The notes below the pieces were generated by a model. The model saw nothing but the letters and a program-made list of their open reading frames with translations. It was not told the origin of the DNA and ran no database searches. Below are positions 5,430 to 7,181 of a DNA stretch of 7,181 bases, one piece after another. Source of the stretch: Dehalococcoidales bacterium (GTDB lineage Bacteria; Chloroflexota; Dehalococcoidia; Dehalococcoidales; RBG-16-60-22). Both the position numbers and the translations under genes were made by a program. Positions within the stretch are counted from its first letter, which is position 1; each line of letters opens with the position of its first letter. The stretch lies in the NCBI GenBank assembly GCA_030606585.1, contig JAUWGD010000087.1, forward strand, positions 1 through 7,181, read 5' to 3'.

Positions 5430-6299
5430 CTATTTCCCCAAAATACCCGTTGGCCTCACCATTAGCAGGAGCATGAAGATAACATAGTAAGTAATTAACG
5501 CCAGGCTTGCGTCGAAATAGGACACTATGCTGCCGATAAGACCGAGTAAAAAACCACCGATAAAACTACCGGAAATACTGCCCAGGCCACCCAGGACAAC
5601 CACGATAAACGCGATGGCCGTATATTCGAGGCCCATGATTGGTGAAATTGTATAGGTGATGCTGATAAGTGAGCCGGCTAAACTGGCCATTAAAGCGCCG
5701 AGACCGAAGCATACAGCCAGCACACTATTAATTTTTACCCCCATAAGTCCGGCGGTCACCCGATCCTGAGCCGCTGCCCTGATCGCTTTTCCCAGGCGGG
5801 TGCGGGATATAAAGAGATAAAATGCCACACTTATGACGATAGCAAACAAAGGGGTTATCAGACGGTTGAATCCAAATGTTGTCCCCGCAAAGCTGACCGG
5901 GTAAGAATATATTCCCAGCCCTCTTACGAAAGGACCCCATATCAGCAGGGCTGCGTTTTGAATAATGAAAAGGATGCCAAAAGTGGCTAACAGAGAACTG
6001 GCCTCATAGGCGCCCGTTGATGCTGACATTCTCTGGAGGCGGCTGAATAAGGTCCTGTGGATTAGAAAACCTATTCCGAAGAGAACAGGACCGCAAATAA
6101 CGAGAGAAATCAGAGGATTGATGCCAAAAAACGTGTAGAGCGACCAGGTGGCGAAAGCCCCGAGCATAATAAATTCGCCGTGAGATATGTTAAGCACCCG
6201 GGCGACACCGTACTGCAAGCCGAATCCCATGGCAATCAGGGAATAAATGCCGCCCGTCAGTATGCCGTCAATTACGACATTCAGTATTGTTACCATCAT
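5430..6299 (-). CDS. livH: Branched-chain amino acid-type ABC transporter permease LivH
   Basis: This 289-residue inner-membrane protein is the first permease subunit of the Liv/HAAT importer and pairs with LivM. About eight hydrophobic segments are visible. Family signatures are present: VLNISHGEFIMLGAFA (35-50), the ATPase-contact loop RTRLGKAIRAAAQDRVTAGLMGV (166-188), and AFIVVVLGGLGSISGSFIGGF (230-250). It ends with VRPTGILGK, a usual LivH-type ending. The length is normal. Two adjacent ATGs (6299, 6296) are available; AGGAA (6313-6309) favours the first, with a 9-nt spacer. It follows the binding-protein gene after a 150-nt gap that carries a stem-loop, and is tightly packed with livM. 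Confidence 0.93.
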   Translation of the reverse strand: MMVTILNVVIDGILTGGIYSLIAMGFGLQYGVARVLNISHGEFIMLGAFATWSLYTFFGINPLISLVICGPVLFGIGFLIHRTLFSRLQRMSASTGAYEASSLLATFGILFIIQNAALLIWGPFVRGLGIYSYPVSFAGTTFGFNRLITPLFAIVISVAFYLFISRTRLGKAIRAAAQDRVTAGLMGVKINSVLAVCFGLGALMASLAGSLISITYTISPIMGLEYTAIAFIVVVLGGLGSISGSFIGGFLLGLIGSIVSYFDASLALITYYVIFMLLLMVRPTGILGK

Positions 6300-6335
6300 G
6301 ATGATAGATTCCTAACTCTGGCAACCGGATAATTT

Positions 6336-6411
6336 GCAGGCTGCCCTGAAAGCAACAGGACATTGCCGATGGTTATTCTCCCTGTACCATGCGCCTCTCA
6401 AGGCAGCCTGC
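6336..6411 (-). other. Long stem-loop between the binding-protein gene and livH
   Basis: GCAGGCTGCC (6336-6345) and GGCAGCCTGC (6402-6411) are perfect 10-bp inverted repeats, extended inward by three more pairs (6347-6349 with 6398-6400) after one mismatch. In the minus-strand transcript the stem is followed by AAATTATCC with no T-run, so it is not a standard terminator. Such elements after a binding-protein gene often shield its mRNA 3' end or partly attenuate the permease genes. Nothing else is recognisable in 6300-6449. Confidence 0.6.
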
Positions 6412-6449
6412 TTGCTGCGATATAACAACTAAACTATTTAAGTTAATGC

Positions 6450-7181
6450 TTAATGCTTCGGCCACGCCGGCTTGGGGTATATCGCTTCCGCAGTAGCTTT
6501 AGCCTTGGTTAATATGACTTCAAAGTAGCCATCCTGCCACTGGCCGACCACGCCGGGATAAGCTTCGAGTGCGGGTACCTGGTTCTCATACCACCACAGG
6601 CCGAAATCTGTTTCGAACTTCTCTGTGGCCAGTATATCCCTTATCACTGTCTGGTCGAGGGTTCCGGCCATCTCGATAGACTGCTGCAGATGCTGGAAAG
6701 CCGACCAGAAAACGGCGAATCCCCAGTACTCCATGCCCTCTGGCCCCGTAAATTCGATTCGCCTGGCCTCCAGCTCCGCGGCTCGAGGAGTCTGCTTACC
6801 GTTCCAGGCTCCGCCGCCCATGATGCCCTCGATTATCTCTTCACTGAATATACCCTTCAACGATGCAAAGTAGATACCGACGGTGGCGTACCACACCTTT
6901 GGGTTGAAGTCAATCTCCATGGACTGCCCGATAGCCAGGAAGCTCTCATCGGGATAGGACATGGAGAGAAAGGCGTCCACTTCGAGTGCCTTGGCCTCCC
7001 TCAACAGGGGAGACAGGTCCTTGACCCCGAGCGGGAAGCTCTTGTACATGACGATATCGATTCCCGCCTTGCGGCACTCCATAACTGTCGTGGAGGCATT
7101 CTCCACGCCGTGGAGGTCCTCACAGTAGATTACCGCCGCCGTCTTCACCCCTTTTTCAACCATAAGTTCGACCAGAGGGGG
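6450..7181 (-). CDS. Periplasmic substrate-binding protein of Liv-type ABC importer (partial, C-terminal part)
   Basis: The frame stays open to the window edge; six further residues (PPLVEL) precede the first internal methionine at 7163, so the true start lies outside. The visible 243 residues are the C-terminal two thirds of a Peripla_BP_6 (LivK/LivJ-like) solute receptor, which captures ligand outside the membrane and delivers it to LivHM. Recognisable parts are the strand KTAAVIYCEDLHGVENA, the segment GIDIVMYKSFPLGVKDLSPLLREAKALEVDAFLSMSYP of the Rossmann-like lobes, and EGMEYWGFAVFWSAFQHLQQSIEMAGTLD. It ends in YPKPAWPKH. Any signal peptide or lipobox would be outside the window. It is first of the three Liv genes here, transcribed toward livH. 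The divergent ligand-pocket region prevents naming the solute. Confidence 0.9.
   Translation of the reverse strand, partial: PPLVELMVEKGVKTAAVIYCEDLHGVENASTTVMECRKAGIDIVMYKSFPLGVKDLSPLLREAKALEVDAFLSMSYPDESFLAIGQSMEIDFNPKVWYATVGIYFASLKGIFSEEIIEGIMGGGAWNGKQTPRAAELEARRIEFTGPEGMEYWGFAVFWSAFQHLQQSIEMAGTLDQTVIRDILATEKFETDFGLWWYENQVPALEAYPGVVGQWQDGYFEVILTKAKATAEAIYPKPAWPKH

Noticed and set aside
6294..6303. Palindrome CATCATGATG over the livH start codons
   Set aside because: It follows from two adjacent ATG codons and a short repeat; there is no loop, and nothing suggests regulation.
1..7181. CRISPR array, insertion sequence, toxin-antitoxin or defence genes
   Set aside because: No regularly spaced direct repeats, transposase, or small paired toxin-like frames were found.

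Overview
This looks like a chromosomal window of mid GC content from an anaerobic bacterium. Most start sites have strong Shine-Dalgarno sequences, and readable -35/-10 promoters can be proposed. The gene content is anaerobe-flavoured: a CCG-domain iron-sulfur protein paired with a GlcD-type flavoprotein, a C_GCAxxG_C_C redox protein, and a branched-chain-amino-acid-type (Liv/HAAT) ABC importer. The small intergenic repeat at 1881-1951 is of a kind I associate with sediment Chloroflexota (Dehalococcoidia) and some Desulfobacterota. The lineage is an inference; no marker gene here settles it.

Layout. (1) Positions 1-3446, minus strand, read right to left: a probable operon with its promoter near 3535-3563. 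It holds a GlcD-like FAD oxidoreductase (TTG start), a 148-nt gap carrying a cloverleaf-like repeat, a GlcF/HdrD-like two-cluster ferredoxin plus CCG protein, a divergent Fe-S uracil-DNA-glycosylase-superfamily protein 11 nt further on, and the first six codons of another gene cut by the window edge. (2) Positions 3447-3863: a divergent regulatory region with the flavoprotein promoter, two palindromes, a tRNA-Val(CAC) on the plus strand and a hairpin with a T-run. (3) Positions 3864-4367, plus strand: a C_GCAxxG_C_C family protein. (4) Positions 4476-7181, minus strand: a Liv-type importer, consisting of a substrate-binding protein truncated by the window edge, a 150-nt gap with a long stem-loop, then the permeases LivH and LivM. 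No ATPase gene follows LivM.

How the parts work together. The flavoprotein and Fe-S protein should form a membrane-peripheral dehydrogenase. It would oxidise a 2-hydroxy acid or similar substrate on FAD and pass electrons through [4Fe-4S] clusters to a quinone, ETF or other carrier. The Liv cluster imports a small organic solute, classically a branched-chain amino acid but often an amide, urea or aromatic/organic acid. Whether the two systems share a substrate cannot be told from the sequence. No clear undescribed system is present. The best leads are the Cys-bearing UDG-like protein without a canonical HPS motif, the operon-embedded repeat, and the palindrome-rich flavoprotein promoter.
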